From the NCBI GenBank assembly GCA_036488815.1, contig DASXGX010000118.1, positions 67,581 through 131,580 on the forward strand: DNA of 64,000 nt, given 5' to 3'. How positions within the stretch are numbered: position 1 is the first letter of the stretch; the number at the start of each line of letters is the position of its first letter. The notes beneath the pieces were generated by a model. The model saw nothing but the letters and a program-made list of their open reading frames with translations. It searched no databases and was not told the DNA's origin. This DNA is from Roseiarcus sp036488815 (GTDB lineage Bacteria > Pseudomonadota > Alphaproteobacteria > Rhizobiales > Beijerinckiaceae). The translations under genes were made by a program, and so were the position numbers. Of the stretch, positions 32,613 to 41,711 are shown piece by piece.

Positions 32613-32990
32613 GTGGCTGAACCTTACGTCTTCAAGCTCGCCTCGCAAAGGTCGGAGTGGCTGTCGACTCGCGAGACCCTGATCGCCGGCAACGTCGCCA
32701 ATGCGAACACGCCCGGCTATCGGGCCACCGATCTGCAGCCGTTTTCCTCCGTGCTCGACGCGACGCAGATGACGATGGCGACGACCAACCCGATGCACAT
32801 GACGCCGACCGAGCAAGATCTGAATCCCGCCCGCGTCGTCGAAACCGATCCCTCCGACGAGACGATTTCCGGCAATTCGGTTCGACTCGAAAACGAGATG
32901 ATCAAGCTCGGCGACGTGAACCGCGATTATACGATGGACACGAATCTCAAGCGCGTCATGCATCAAATGATGCTCTCAGTTTTGAAGTGA
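32613..32990 (+). CDS. flgB: Flagellar rod protein FlgB
   Basis: 125 residues. It has the N-terminal rod motif (TRETLIAGNVANANTPGYRA) and C-terminal helix (VNRDYTMDTNLKRVMHQMML). It is one of the small proximal rod subunits at the MS-ring junction. The start is GTG at 32613. It is followed after 6 bp by flgC. Confidence 0.93.
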   Translation: MAEPYVFKLASQRSEWLSTRETLIAGNVANANTPGYRATDLQPFSSVLDATQMTMATTNPMHMTPTEQDLNPARVVETDPSDETISGNSVRLENEMIKLGDVNRDYTMDTNLKRVMHQMMLSVLK

Positions 32991-32996
32991 GCGGCT

Positions 32997-33416
32997 ATGC
33001 CTGATCCCCTGGAATCTTCGTTGAAAATCGCCGGCGCGGGCCTCGAAGCTCAGTCGCTTCGCCTACGCATCATCTCCGAGAACGTCGCGAACTCGCAATC
33101 GACCGCGACGACGCCGGGGGGAGATCCCTATACGCGGCAAACCATCACGTTCGGCAACGAGCTCGACCGCGCCTCTGGCCTCAATTTGGTTCAGGTGAAG
33201 AGCATCGGCCTCGATCAGGCGCCGTTCAAAGTGGAGCACGATCCGGGTAATCCGGCCGCCGACGCCAGCGGCTTCGTCAAGCTGCCCAACGTCGACATGC
33301 TGACGGAGCTCGCCGACATGCGCGAGGCCAACCGCAGCTACGAGGCCAATTTGCAGGTCGCCAAGCAATCGGCGGACCTTGAAAGCCAAACTGTCAGTCT
33401 GCTCAAGGACGCGTGA
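32997..33416 (+). CDS. flgC: Flagellar rod protein FlgC
   Basis: 139 residues. It has the rod-family N-terminus (LRLRIISENVANSQSTATTP) and a C-terminal helix (MREANRSYEANLQVAKQSAD). It stacks with FlgB, FlgF and FliE in the proximal rod. It sits between flgB and fliE, the normal order. Confidence 0.94.
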   Translation: MPDPLESSLKIAGAGLEAQSLRLRIISENVANSQSTATTPGGDPYTRQTITFGNELDRASGLNLVQVKSIGLDQAPFKVEHDPGNPAADASGFVKLPNVDMLTELADMREANRSYEANLQVAKQSADLESQTVSLLKDA

Positions 33417-33512
33417 CGGCGTCGGCGGCGACTGGTTCTCGATTCGGTTCATCACTTTAAGAAGGGAGGCGCGCAGCGACCGGTCTAGGCCGGGTTCGGC
33501 GCGCAGAGCGAC

Positions 33513-33824
33513 ATGGCGGTTGACGCAGTATCCGCGATCAGCGGAAGCCTCGAAATGGATTCGCCGCGCCCGGCGGCCGGCACTTCGATGGCGAAGTCCA
33601 CCTCGGGCCCTTCGTTCGGCGAGACGCTGATGCAGTCGATCAACGACGGCATCCATACCGTGCAGAACGGCGAAGCGGCGTCCATTCAAGGTCTGCAAGG
33701 GACCATGCCGCCGTTCAAAGTCGCCGAAGCGGTCATGTCGGCCCAGCGCACGCTCCAGCAGGCGGTTTCCATCCGCGACAAAGCGGTCAGCGCGTACCAA
33801 GAAATCTCGCGCATGACCATTTGA
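33513..33824 (+). CDS. fliE: Flagellar MS-ring/rod junction protein FliE
   Basis: 103 residues. The C-terminal half (PPFKVAEAVMSAQRTLQQAV, ending EISRMTI) is the typical FliE helix pair; the N-terminus is variable. FliE links the MS ring to the rod and is exported first. It begins about 97 bp after flgC and 29 bp before flgG. Confidence 0.92.
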   Translation: MAVDAVSAISGSLEMDSPRPAAGTSMAKSTSGPSFGETLMQSINDGIHTVQNGEAASIQGLQGTMPPFKVAEAVMSAQRTLQQAVSIRDKAVSAYQEISRMTI

Positions 33825-33852
33825 CGCGGCCCCTCGATAGGACATTCAAAGC

Positions 33853-34638
33853 ATGAAAGCGCTTGCGATCGCCGCCACTGGCATGAACGCTCAGGAACAA
33901 AACCTCGAGGTCATCGCCAACAACATCTCGAACCTCAACACGACCGGCTTCAAGCGCTCGCGCGCCGAATTCACTGACTTGATCTATCAGACCGAGCGCG
34001 TGATGGGCGTCAGCACGCGCGGCACCAACTCGACGGTGCCGGAGGGCGCCCAAGTCGGCCTCGGCGTCCGCACCGCGGCCATTCGCACGCTTCAGATCCA
34101 AGGCGCTCTGACCAACACCGGCAACTCGCTCGATCTCGCCATCAACGGGCGCGGCTGGTTCCAGGTCGCGACCCCAGCCGGCGAAACGGTCTATACGCGC
34201 GACGGCGCGTTCAACACCAACGCCCAGGGTCAGTTGGTGACGTCGGACGGTTACACCGTGACGCCGCCGATCCTCGTTCCGGCGACTGCGACCAGCGTCA
34301 CAATCAGCCAGACCGGCTTGGTGACGGCGACCATTCCCGGCACGACGGCGCCGCAGACCCTCGGTCAGCTCACGATCGCCAATTTCATCAACGAGGCGGG
34401 CTTGCAGGCGCTGGGCAGCAACTTGTTTCAGCAGACGGCGGCCTCTGGACAGCCGACGGTCGGCGTGCCGGGCGACACCGCCTTCGGCATCCTCCAGCAG
34501 GGCTACCTCGAATCCTCGAACGTCGACCCGGTGTCGGAGATTACCAACCTGATCTCCGCCCAGCGCGCCTACGAGATGAATTCGAAGGTCATTCAGGCGG
34601 CCGACCAGATGGCGGGCACCATCTCGAACATGAAGTAA
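33853..34638 (+). CDS. flgG: Flagellar distal rod protein FlgG
   Basis: 261 residues. It has the N-terminal motif (EQNLEVIANNISNLNTTGFK), the central GRGWFQVATPAGETVYTRDG region and the C-terminal ISAQRAYEMNSKVIQAADQM helix. It forms the distal rod. It is followed by flgA after 12 bp. Confidence 0.96.
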   Translation: MKALAIAATGMNAQEQNLEVIANNISNLNTTGFKRSRAEFTDLIYQTERVMGVSTRGTNSTVPEGAQVGLGVRTAAIRTLQIQGALTNTGNSLDLAINGRGWFQVATPAGETVYTRDGAFNTNAQGQLVTSDGYTVTPPILVPATATSVTISQTGLVTATIPGTTAPQTLGQLTIANFINEAGLQALGSNLFQQTAASGQPTVGVPGDTAFGILQQGYLESSNVDPVSEITNLISAQRAYEMNSKVIQAADQMAGTISNMK

Positions 34639-34650
34639 GGAGGCCGCGTC

Positions 34651-35112
34651 ATGCGCGCGATTGGGATCGCCGTCCTGTTGACGTCGCTGGGGATATGGCT
34701 GGCGCCGAACACGTGCGCGCTTGCGCAGGAGGCCACTGCGCCGACGCCGAGAGTGGTGATCTATCCCGGCGACGTGATTCGCGACGACATGCTGACCGAC
34801 TTGCCCTTCAACACGCCGCGGGGTCCGATCGCCATCGCCGAATCGCGGTCGGTGGTGGTCGGCAAGGTGTCGCATCGCACCTTGTTGCCGGGCGCCCCCA
34901 TTCCGCTCGACGGTCTCGACAATCCGCGTCTGGTCACTGTCGGCGCTCAGGTGCAGCTCGTCTACGTCCAGGGCGGCCTCACGATCGTTACGATCGGCGC
35001 GGCGCTGCAGGACGGGAAAGCCGGCGACGTGATCAGGGTTCGCAACAGCGACAGCGGCATCACGGTTATAGGCGCCGTTCAATCGGACGGCACGGTGCGC
35101 GTGAGCGGTTGA
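34651..35112 (+). CDS. flgA: Flagellar P-ring assembly chaperone FlgA
   Basis: 153 residues with a signal peptide (AIGIAVLLTSLGIWLAPNTC and on to ALAQ). It consists mainly of the SAF domain (VIYPGDVIRDDMLTDLPFNT, LLPGAPIPLDGLDNPRLVTV). It is the short alphaproteobacterial form without the long N-terminal part of enteric FlgA. It assists FlgI assembly in the periplasm. Its stop overlaps the flgI start (TGATG). Confidence 0.9.
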   Translation: MRAIGIAVLLTSLGIWLAPNTCALAQEATAPTPRVVIYPGDVIRDDMLTDLPFNTPRGPIAIAESRSVVVGKVSHRTLLPGAPIPLDGLDNPRLVTVGAQVQLVYVQGGLTIVTIGAALQDGKAGDVIRVRNSDSGITVIGAVQSDGTVRVSG

Positions 35113-36206
35113 TGAAACGCTTCATTTTAACTCTCATCCTTTGCGCGCTGGCCGGCCATGCGTCGGCCGCCGTGCGCATCAAGGACATTACCTCCGTGCG
35201 AGGCGCGCAGGACAACCAGCTCATCGGCTACGGTCTGGTCGTCGGTCTCCAGGGGACCGGCGACACGCTGCAGAACGCGCCCTTCACGCGGCAGGCGCTG
35301 GAGTCGATGCTGGACCACATGGGCATCAACGTGCGTGGCGCTCAGGTGCGCAATCGCAACCTGGCGGCCGTGATCGTCACCGCCGACATGCCGGTGGGGC
35401 TCGACATCGGCTCGCGAATCGACGTCACCGTTTCGGCGCTCGGCGACGCGCCTTCGCTGATGGGCGGCACCCTCCTGATGACACAATTGACCGGCGGCGA
35501 CGGTCAAACCTACGCGACCGCACAGGGCGCCGTGTCGGTCACGGGCTTCGACGTCGCCGGCCAGGCGGAGACGCTCAGCCAAGGCGTGCCGACCGCCGGC
35601 CACATTTCGAACGGGGCGATCGTCGCACGGCCGATCCCGTCGCCGCCGGACCAGCTCAGGATGATGCTCGAGCTCAGGAACCCCGACTACAACACCGCGG
35701 TGCGGATCGTCGACGCGATCAACGCCTATTCGCAGCAACGATTCGGGCGCCGCTCCGCCTTCGAGATGGACGGCCACGCGGTCGAGCTGTTCCGCCCCGC
35801 CAACATGAGCACGACGCGCTACATGGCGGAAATCGGCGAATTGTCGGTCGAGCCCGACACGCCCGCGCGCGTCGTGGTCGATTCGCGCACCGGCACCGTC
35901 GTGATCGGGCAGGACGTGCAGATTTCGACGGTCGGCGTGACCTACGGCACGCTTTCGGTGCGCGTCTCCGAGACGCCGGTCGCCTCGCAGCCGAACCCGA
36001 TGTCGAGAGGCACGACCGTCGTCTTGCCGCGCACGCAGATCGACGTCGAACAGCCCAACGGGCAGGTGGCCGTCGTCAGCGGCTCCAGCTTGCGGACCCT
36101 CGTCAACGGTCTGAATCGCATCGGCGTCAAGCCGAGCGGCGTCATCGCGATCCTGCAAGCGATCAAGACCGCCGGCGCCCTGCAAGCCGATCTCGTCGTG
36201 CAATAG
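35112..36206 (+). CDS. flgI: Flagellar P-ring protein FlgI
   Basis: 364 residues with signal peptide (FILTLILCALAGHASA). The conserved start of the mature protein is VRIKDITSVRGAQDNQLIGY, and it carries GLVVGLQGTGDT and a long beta-rich body ending LVVQ. It forms the periplasmic P ring around the rod. The ATG at 35112 overlaps the flgA stop by one base. Confidence 0.96.
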   Translation: MKRFILTLILCALAGHASAAVRIKDITSVRGAQDNQLIGYGLVVGLQGTGDTLQNAPFTRQALESMLDHMGINVRGAQVRNRNLAAVIVTADMPVGLDIGSRIDVTVSALGDAPSLMGGTLLMTQLTGGDGQTYATAQGAVSVTGFDVAGQAETLSQGVPTAGHISNGAIVARPIPSPPDQLRMMLELRNPDYNTAVRIVDAINAYSQQRFGRRSAFEMDGHAVELFRPANMSTTRYMAEIGELSVEPDTPARVVVDSRTGTVVIGQDVQISTVGVTYGTLSVRVSETPVASQPNPMSRGTTVVLPRTQIDVEQPNGQVAVVSGSSLRTLVNGLNRIGVKPSGVIAILQAIKTAGALQADLVVQ

Positions 36207-36277
36207 CCGCGTCAGCCCGGCGCAAGCCGGGCGCCGCATTTCTAACGACATCGATCCTCGATCTCAGCGCGCCAGTC

Positions 36278-36823
36278 ATGCCCCTCCTCGTCAACCGCTT
36301 CGTCGCCATCGCCGCGATCATCGCCCTGGCCGGGATCTCGGCGAGCGGCGCGCTCGCGCAGAACGATGCGAAGGCGAAATCCGCGACGAGCGCGCCCGCG
36401 GCCGGGAGCGTCGATGGCGTTTCGCGCTATTGCGCCAATGTGGCTCCCGTTGCGGCGGAAGCGCGGATCGCGTGGCAGACCAAGCGGATGAGCGAACTGG
36501 AAGCCCAGCTCAAACAGCGTGTCGACGAGCTCGACGCCAAGGAGGCGGAGGCGCGCGACTGGGTCGCCAAGCGCGAGACGATGATGAACACCGCGACCGA
36601 CGACGTCGTGGCGATCTACGCCAAAATGGATCCGCAAGCCGCCGCGGCGCAGATGGCGACCATGGACGAATCGATGGCCGCCGCCGTTCTCGGCAAGCTC
36701 AAGCCTAATGTGGCGGGCGCCATCCTCGACGAGATGGATCCGGACAAGGCTGGCCATTTGACGGGCATCATGTCCGGCGCGGTCTCGCCGACGCTCTCTC
36801 CCACCGACGAAAAGAAGTCGTAA
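36278..36823 (+). CDS. motE: Periplasmic motor protein MotE (MgtE N-terminal-like)
   Basis: 181 residues with a signal peptide (VAIAAIIALAGISASGALAQ). A coiled coil (MSELEAQLKQRVDELDAKEA) is followed by a helical domain resembling the MgtE N-terminal family (VVAIYAKMDPQAAAAQMATM). In Sinorhizobium MotE is a periplasmic chaperone for MotC. It lies between flgI and flgH as in other rhizobia, and its TAA overlaps the flgH ATG. Confidence 0.88.
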   Translation: MPLLVNRFVAIAAIIALAGISASGALAQNDAKAKSATSAPAAGSVDGVSRYCANVAPVAAEARIAWQTKRMSELEAQLKQRVDELDAKEAEARDWVAKRETMMNTATDDVVAIYAKMDPQAAAAQMATMDESMAAAVLGKLKPNVAGAILDEMDPDKAGHLTGIMSGAVSPTLSPTDEKKS

Positions 36824-37539
36824 TGCGCGCAGCAGGATTGAGAGCTTTCGCCGCCGCGCTGCTCGCCTCGTCGCTTGCCGGCTGCGCGGCGCTTCCTCCC
36901 GACTATATGCGCGAGCCGAGCCTGTCGCCGGTTGGCAGCGGGCTCGTCGCGGCCAACCAGCGCGCGCTCGCCGACGCCTCCCAAAGCGCGTTCGATCCGC
37001 GCTGGCGACGCGGTCCGCCGCAGCCGGTCAACCTGTACTCCGACCAGCGCGTCGCCCAGATCGGCGACATCCTCACCGTCAACATCGCGATCAACGACAA
37101 GGCGAATTTCGACAATTCGACCGATCGCTCGAAGAGCGCAACCTCGAATGTCAACGTGGATTGGGGCGTCAGCTCCGGCAATGCGCAGACGCAGCCCTCG
37201 ACGCTGACGGCTGGCGTGAACGCGACCTCCTCGACGCAAGGCCAAGGCAACATCGGACGGCAGGAGCAAATCCAGGTCTCGGTCGCCGCCGTCGTGACGG
37301 AAGTGCTGCCCAACGGCAATCTCGTCATCAGCGGTTCGCAGGAAGTGCGCGTCAACTACGAGATGCGCGATCTCACGATCGCGGGCATCGTGCATCCCGA
37401 CGACATCTCGCCCAACAATACGATCTCCTACGACCGCGTCGCCGAAGCGCGCGTGTCTTACGGCGGGCGGGGCCGGCTGACCGAGGTTCAGCAGCCCAAC
37501 TGGGGCCAGCAACTCACCGATATCCTCAAGCCGTTCTGA
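36823..37539 (+). CDS. flgH: Flagellar L-ring lipoprotein FlgH
   Basis: 238 residues. A lipoprotein signal ends in lipobox LAGC (ALLASSLAGCAALPPDYM). The body has VNLYSDQRVAQIGDILTVNI and the conserved NGNLVISGSQEVRVNYEMRD. It forms the outer-membrane L ring. It starts one base inside the motE stop and is followed by fliL after 20 bp. Confidence 0.95.
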   Translation: MRAAGLRAFAAALLASSLAGCAALPPDYMREPSLSPVGSGLVAANQRALADASQSAFDPRWRRGPPQPVNLYSDQRVAQIGDILTVNIAINDKANFDNSTDRSKSATSNVNVDWGVSSGNAQTQPSTLTAGVNATSSTQGQGNIGRQEQIQVSVAAVVTEVLPNGNLVISGSQEVRVNYEMRDLTIAGIVHPDDISPNNTISYDRVAEARVSYGGRGRLTEVQQPNWGQQLTDILKPF

Positions 37540-37559
37540 GCCGCCGAGAGTCCGAAGCC

Positions 37560-38033
37560 ATGAGCACCGAAGCCGCTTCCATGCCCGCGGGCCCGTCGAT
37601 GAAGCAGACGATCATCGCCGCGGCGGTGGTCACCGTGATCGCGGCCGCCATGGGGGCGCTGTTCGCGCTTCCCCTGCCGACCCAAGTCGAAAGCCAAAAG
37701 GACAAAGCCGCGATCGGAGAAGCGGCGCGCGCGCCGGCGGCTTCCGGCTTCTTCGATCTGCCGCCGATCGTCACCAATCTCGGCGGGTCGAGCGACATCT
37801 GGATCCGCCTCGAAGCCTCGATCGTCTACGACGCGAAAGCGCTGCCGCATCCCGAAGCCGTCGCCGGAGAGATCGCCGCGGACGAACTCGCCTATCTCCG
37901 CACGGCGACGCTCGCCCAGATAGAGGGGCCGATCGGCATGCAGGGCATCCGGCAGGATCTCACCGAACGCGCCAAGATCCGCTCCGCGGGCAAAGTCACC
38001 GATTTGATCATTCGTACGCTGGTGGTGCAATGA
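37560..38033 (+). CDS. fliL: Flagellar basal body-associated protein FliL
   Basis: 157 residues. One membrane helix (about 17-38) is followed by a periplasmic FliL domain (FFDLPPIVTNLGGSSDIWIR, ending VTDLIIRTLVVQ). FliL rings surround the stator and help hold it active. The ATG at 37560 is used; the stop overlaps fliP by 4 bp. Confidence 0.92.
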   Translation: MSTEAASMPAGPSMKQTIIAAAVVTVIAAAMGALFALPLPTQVESQKDKAAIGEAARAPAASGFFDLPPIVTNLGGSSDIWIRLEASIVYDAKALPHPEAVAGEIAADELAYLRTATLAQIEGPIGMQGIRQDLTERAKIRSAGKVTDLIIRTLVVQ

Positions 38034-38764
38034 AACGCCTGACGATCGCGGCGCTCGCGCTCATTGTGACGGCTTCGGCGGCGAGCGCTCAGAACGTCGA
38101 TCTGGGGACGCTCATTCCGAGCGGCGGCGCGTCGGTGACGGCGCGCATCATTCAGATGATCGCGATCCTGACGGTTCTGTCGGTCGCGCCCGGCCTCTTG
38201 ATCATGGTGACCAGCTTCACGCGCTTCACCGTGGCGCTCTCCTTCCTGCGCTCGGGACTCGGCATGCAGTCGACCCCTGCCAATCTGGTGCTGATCAGCT
38301 TGTCGCTGTTCATGACGTTCTTCGTCATGGCGCCGACCTTCGACAAGGCCTGGCAGAACGGACTGCGGCCGTTGATGGACAACACGATCAACCAGCAGGA
38401 AGCCTACACGGCGATCGTAACGCCGTTTCGCGACTTCATGCTCGCGCAGGTGCGCGAGAAGGATATGGCGCTGTTCGAGGACCTTTCCAAAGGCAGGTTC
38501 GAGATCACGGACCGCTCGAACGTCGACCTCAGAATCCTCATTCCCGCGTTCATGATCTCGGAGCTGCGCCGCGGTTTTGAAATTGGGTTCCTCATCATTT
38601 TGCCGTTCCTCGTCATCGACATGATCGTCGCGGCGCTGACGATGTCGATGGGCATGATGATGTTGCCGCCGTCGGTGATCTCGCTGCCGGTGAAGGTTTT
38701 GTTCTTTGTGCTGGTCGACGGCTGGAATCTGCTCGTCGGCAGTCTCGTGCGTTCGGTCAACTGA
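38030..38764 (+). CDS. fliP: Flagellar export gate protein FliP
   Basis: 244 residues. A cleavable signal peptide (LTIAALALIVTASAASAQ) is followed by the conserved core (FTRFTVALSFLRSGLGMQST, PAFMISELRRGFEIGFLIIL, MSMGMMMLPP). It builds the export pore with FliQ and FliR, encoded further on at 44.0 and 46.5 kb. It ends the motA-to-fliP plus-strand run; flgE begins after a 78-bp gap. Confidence 0.96.
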   Translation: MKRLTIAALALIVTASAASAQNVDLGTLIPSGGASVTARIIQMIAILTVLSVAPGLLIMVTSFTRFTVALSFLRSGLGMQSTPANLVLISLSLFMTFFVMAPTFDKAWQNGLRPLMDNTINQQEAYTAIVTPFRDFMLAQVREKDMALFEDLSKGRFEITDRSNVDLRILIPAFMISELRRGFEIGFLIILPFLVIDMIVAALTMSMGMMMLPPSVISLPVKVLFFVLVDGWNLLVGSLVRSVN

Positions 38765-38842
38765 CCCCGTGGATAGAACAAGCTCCGCGCAAGGGTCGTG
38801 ACCGCTAAGTGGAAATAAGGGAACTTCCGAAAGGACCGAACG

Positions 38843-40174
38843 ATGAGCATTTTGAACACGTCCGTTTCCGGCATGTTGGCGGATTCGAACTGGCTTGCGA
38901 CCATTTCCCAGAACGTCGCCAACGCCAACACCACCGCCTACAAGGATTCTGAGACGGAGTTCTCAACGGTCGTCGATCAGCTCGGCTCCGCCGCCGCCAG
39001 CGGCGGCGTCACCACGAGCACGCTCGCGCTGAACACGCAGCAGGGCAACGTCGTCGGCACGTCGACGACGACCGACCTCGCGGTCCAGGGCGACGGATAT
39101 TTCGTGGTCAGCAATTCGAGCGGCGACCTCTTTCTGACTCGCAACGGCTCGTTCGTGCCCGATAGCAACGGCAATCTCGTGAATTCGGCGGGCTACTACC
39201 TGATGGGCCAAAACGTGCAGAACGGCGCGGCCGCCGGTTCGTCCAATTCGACGTCCGACTTGACTGTGGTCAACGTCACCACTTCGGGTGAACTGTCGAC
39301 GCCGACGACGACCGGAACGCTGTCGACCAATCTCGACTCGACCGCCACCCCGGTGACAACCGCGGCGGACCTGCCCTCCGCGAACGGCGCGGGAGCCACC
39401 TACACCAGCGAGACGTCGCTCACCACCTACAACGATCTGGGCGGCAAACAGTCTGTCAACGTCTACTACACAAATCTCGGCTACAACTCGGTAACCGGCA
39501 CCGACCAATGGGAGGTGACCGCCTACAACGCCGCCGACGCATCGACCTCGGCTGGATTCCCCTACACGGCCGGTGGGGTCGCGGGGGCCACGGCCGATAA
39601 TCCTTTGGTGACGGCGACGCTCAATTTCAATCCGAACAACGGCCAGCTCAGCGGCATCACCGGGGAAAGCGTGAATGGGGTCGCGACGACCGTGACGGGT
39701 TCGAACCTCACGCTCACCGTGCCGAACGGTCAGCCGATGACCCTCGATCTCACCGGGACGACCCAGCTCTCCGCTGCCTTCGTCGTGAATTCGTCGGTGG
39801 TCAACGGCAATGCGGCGGGCACGCTGAGCGGCCTCTCGGTCGGCACGAACGGAACGCTCGACTTCCAATACAGCAACGGCGCAAGCAGCCCCGCATACGA
39901 CATTCCGCTCGCCACCGTGCCGAGCGAGGACAATCTGACTGCGGTGAGCGGCAACGCGTATACGGTCAGTGAGGCCTCGGGCAACATTCGCTTGGGAACG
40001 CCGGGCGCCGCTGGCTTGGGCACGATCGCGTCCTCCTCGCTCGAGAGCTCGACGGTCGACCTCGCCACCGAACTCACCAACATGATCGAGGCGCAAAGCG
40101 CCTATCAGGCGAGCTCCAAGGCCTTCCAGGCCGGCGTGACCGTCCTGGACGTCCTCAACAACCTGAAGTCGTGA
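38843..40174 (+). CDS. flgE: Flagellar hook protein FlgE
   Basis: 443 residues. It has the N-terminal axial motif (LATISQNVANANTTAYKDSE), the central GDGYFVVSNSSGDLFLTRNG region and a C-terminal helix (TNMIEAQSAYQASSKAFQAG). The middle is Ser/Thr/Gly-rich and variable, as in other hooks. AAGGA lies before the ATG. It heads the hook-filament junction block flgE-flgK-flgL-flaF-flbT-flgD-fliQ. Confidence 0.94.
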   Translation: MSILNTSVSGMLADSNWLATISQNVANANTTAYKDSETEFSTVVDQLGSAAASGGVTTSTLALNTQQGNVVGTSTTTDLAVQGDGYFVVSNSSGDLFLTRNGSFVPDSNGNLVNSAGYYLMGQNVQNGAAAGSSNSTSDLTVVNVTTSGELSTPTTTGTLSTNLDSTATPVTTAADLPSANGAGATYTSETSLTTYNDLGGKQSVNVYYTNLGYNSVTGTDQWEVTAYNAADASTSAGFPYTAGGVAGATADNPLVTATLNFNPNNGQLSGITGESVNGVATTVTGSNLTLTVPNGQPMTLDLTGTTQLSAAFVVNSSVVNGNAAGTLSGLSVGTNGTLDFQYSNGASSPAYDIPLATVPSEDNLTAVSGNAYTVSEASGNIRLGTPGAAGLGTIASSSLESSTVDLATELTNMIEAQSAYQASSKAFQAGVTVLDVLNNLKS

Positions 40175-40205
40175 ACTCAGCCAACTCGCACCAGAGGGCC
40201 GCGCG

Positions 40206-41696
40206 ATGAGCCTTTCCTCCACCTACAACATCATCAGCTCGGCGTTCGCCTCGACCGCCGCGCAGACTTCCGTCATCTCGAACAACATCGCCAACGCCAA
40301 CACGCCTGGATACAACCGGCAGGTGGCGAACGTGGTGACGACCTCCTACGGCGGCTCACAGGTCGTCTCGGTCACCCGCGAGGCGAACAACGCGTTGCTC
40401 GATCAGGTCAATGCGTCGACGTCGCTGGCGGCGGCGCAGCAGGCCGTCGCCTCGGGACTGACGACGCTCGCGGCGACTGTCGACGACAGCGCGTCGTCGA
40501 CCTCCTCGGCGTCGCAAAACGGCAATTCGCCCTCGGCGACGCTGTCGAATCTCGAGAGCGCGCTCGCCACCTACCAATCCTCACCGAACAGCCAGGCGGC
40601 GGGGCAGGCGGTCGTGAGCGCCGCCTCGGAGCTCGCCTCGTCGCTGAACACGGGAACCTCCGCCGTCCAGCAAGTGCGAGAGCAGGCGGACTCCGGCATG
40701 GCGGCGTCGGTGACGACGATCAATTCGCTGCTCAACCAGTACGCGCAGGCCGACGCTGCGGTCGTCAATGGAACGGCGTCGGGTGCGAACGTCAGCACGG
40801 CCGAGAACACGCGGGATTCCCTGCTCACCCAATTGTCGCAGCAGATCGGCGTCTCCACGACCAACAATCCGAACGGCTCGGTGTCGATCTTCACCGACAG
40901 CGGCGTGCCCCTCTATCAGACCGGCGTCGTCAGCCAGCTCTCTTTCACCGCCTCGCCGACCTTGGTCGCGGGCACGAGCGGCAATCCGGTGACGGTGAAC
41001 GGCGTCGCCATCACAGGTCCCTCGGCGCCGATGGCGATCCAGTCGGGAGCCTTGGCCGGCCTGTCGACGTTGCGCGATACGGTCGCCCCGCAATATCAGT
41101 CGCAGCTCGACCAAATCGCCAACGGCGTCATCAACGCTTTCGCGGAGACGGATCAGACGGGCGGAGGCAATCCGGCCATGCCGGGCCTGTTCACCTACCC
41201 TGGCGCCACGGGCGTGCCCTCGTCGACCACGGCGACCGGGCTCGCAGGTCTCATCGAGGTCAACCCGGCTGTCGATCCATCGCAGGGAGGCAATGTCAGC
41301 CTGCTGCAGAACGGCGGGATCAACGGCGCCAACTACGTCTACAACACCACGGGGGTCGCAGGTTACACCGGCCGCATTCAGGGCATGATCTCGTCGATCA
41401 CGGCGACGCAGGCTTTCGATCCGTCGGCCGGCCTCGGCTCGTCCGCCTCGCTTTCCTCTTACGCCAGCTCTTCGGTCGGGTGGGTGCAGGGGCAGAATCA
41501 GCAGGCGTCCAACGCCGTCACCTATGAGAACTCGGTGGTGACTCAGGCGACGGCGGCGCTCAACAACGCGACCGGGGTCAATCTCGACACCGAGCTGACC
41601 AACATGCTCACCATCGAGAATACCTACACCACGACAGCGAAACTGCTCACGACAGTCGGCGCCATGTTCAATGCGCTGATCAGCGCGACCAACTAA
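40206..41696 (+). CDS. flgK: Hook-filament junction protein FlgK (HAP1)
   Basis: 496 residues. The N-terminal axial motif is VISNNIANANTPGYNRQVAN. A long Ser/Thr-rich middle and the C-terminal helix (LDTELTNMLTIENTYTTTAK) follow. It is the first junction protein between hook and filament. flgL follows after 15 bp. Confidence 0.93.
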   Translation: MSLSSTYNIISSAFASTAAQTSVISNNIANANTPGYNRQVANVVTTSYGGSQVVSVTREANNALLDQVNASTSLAAAQQAVASGLTTLAATVDDSASSTSSASQNGNSPSATLSNLESALATYQSSPNSQAAGQAVVSAASELASSLNTGTSAVQQVREQADSGMAASVTTINSLLNQYAQADAAVVNGTASGANVSTAENTRDSLLTQLSQQIGVSTTNNPNGSVSIFTDSGVPLYQTGVVSQLSFTASPTLVAGTSGNPVTVNGVAITGPSAPMAIQSGALAGLSTLRDTVAPQYQSQLDQIANGVINAFAETDQTGGGNPAMPGLFTYPGATGVPSSTTATGLAGLIEVNPAVDPSQGGNVSLLQNGGINGANYVYNTTGVAGYTGRIQGMISSITATQAFDPSAGLGSSASLSSYASSSVGWVQGQNQQASNAVTYENSVVTQATAALNNATGVNLDTELTNMLTIENTYTTTAKLLTTVGAMFNALISATN

Positions 41697-41711
41697 CCGG
41701 GCTTGATCACG

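Noticed and set aside
35141..36277. In-frame extension of motE back through flgI
   Set aside because: It is merely open because of GC bias. The ATG at 36278 is followed by a signal peptide and family similarity starts there.
38820..38844. GGAAC-N16-CGAT before flgE as an EcfG promoter
   Set aside because: The supposed -10 overlaps the flgE start codon, so no leader or start codon would be transcribed correctly; it also has a mismatch.
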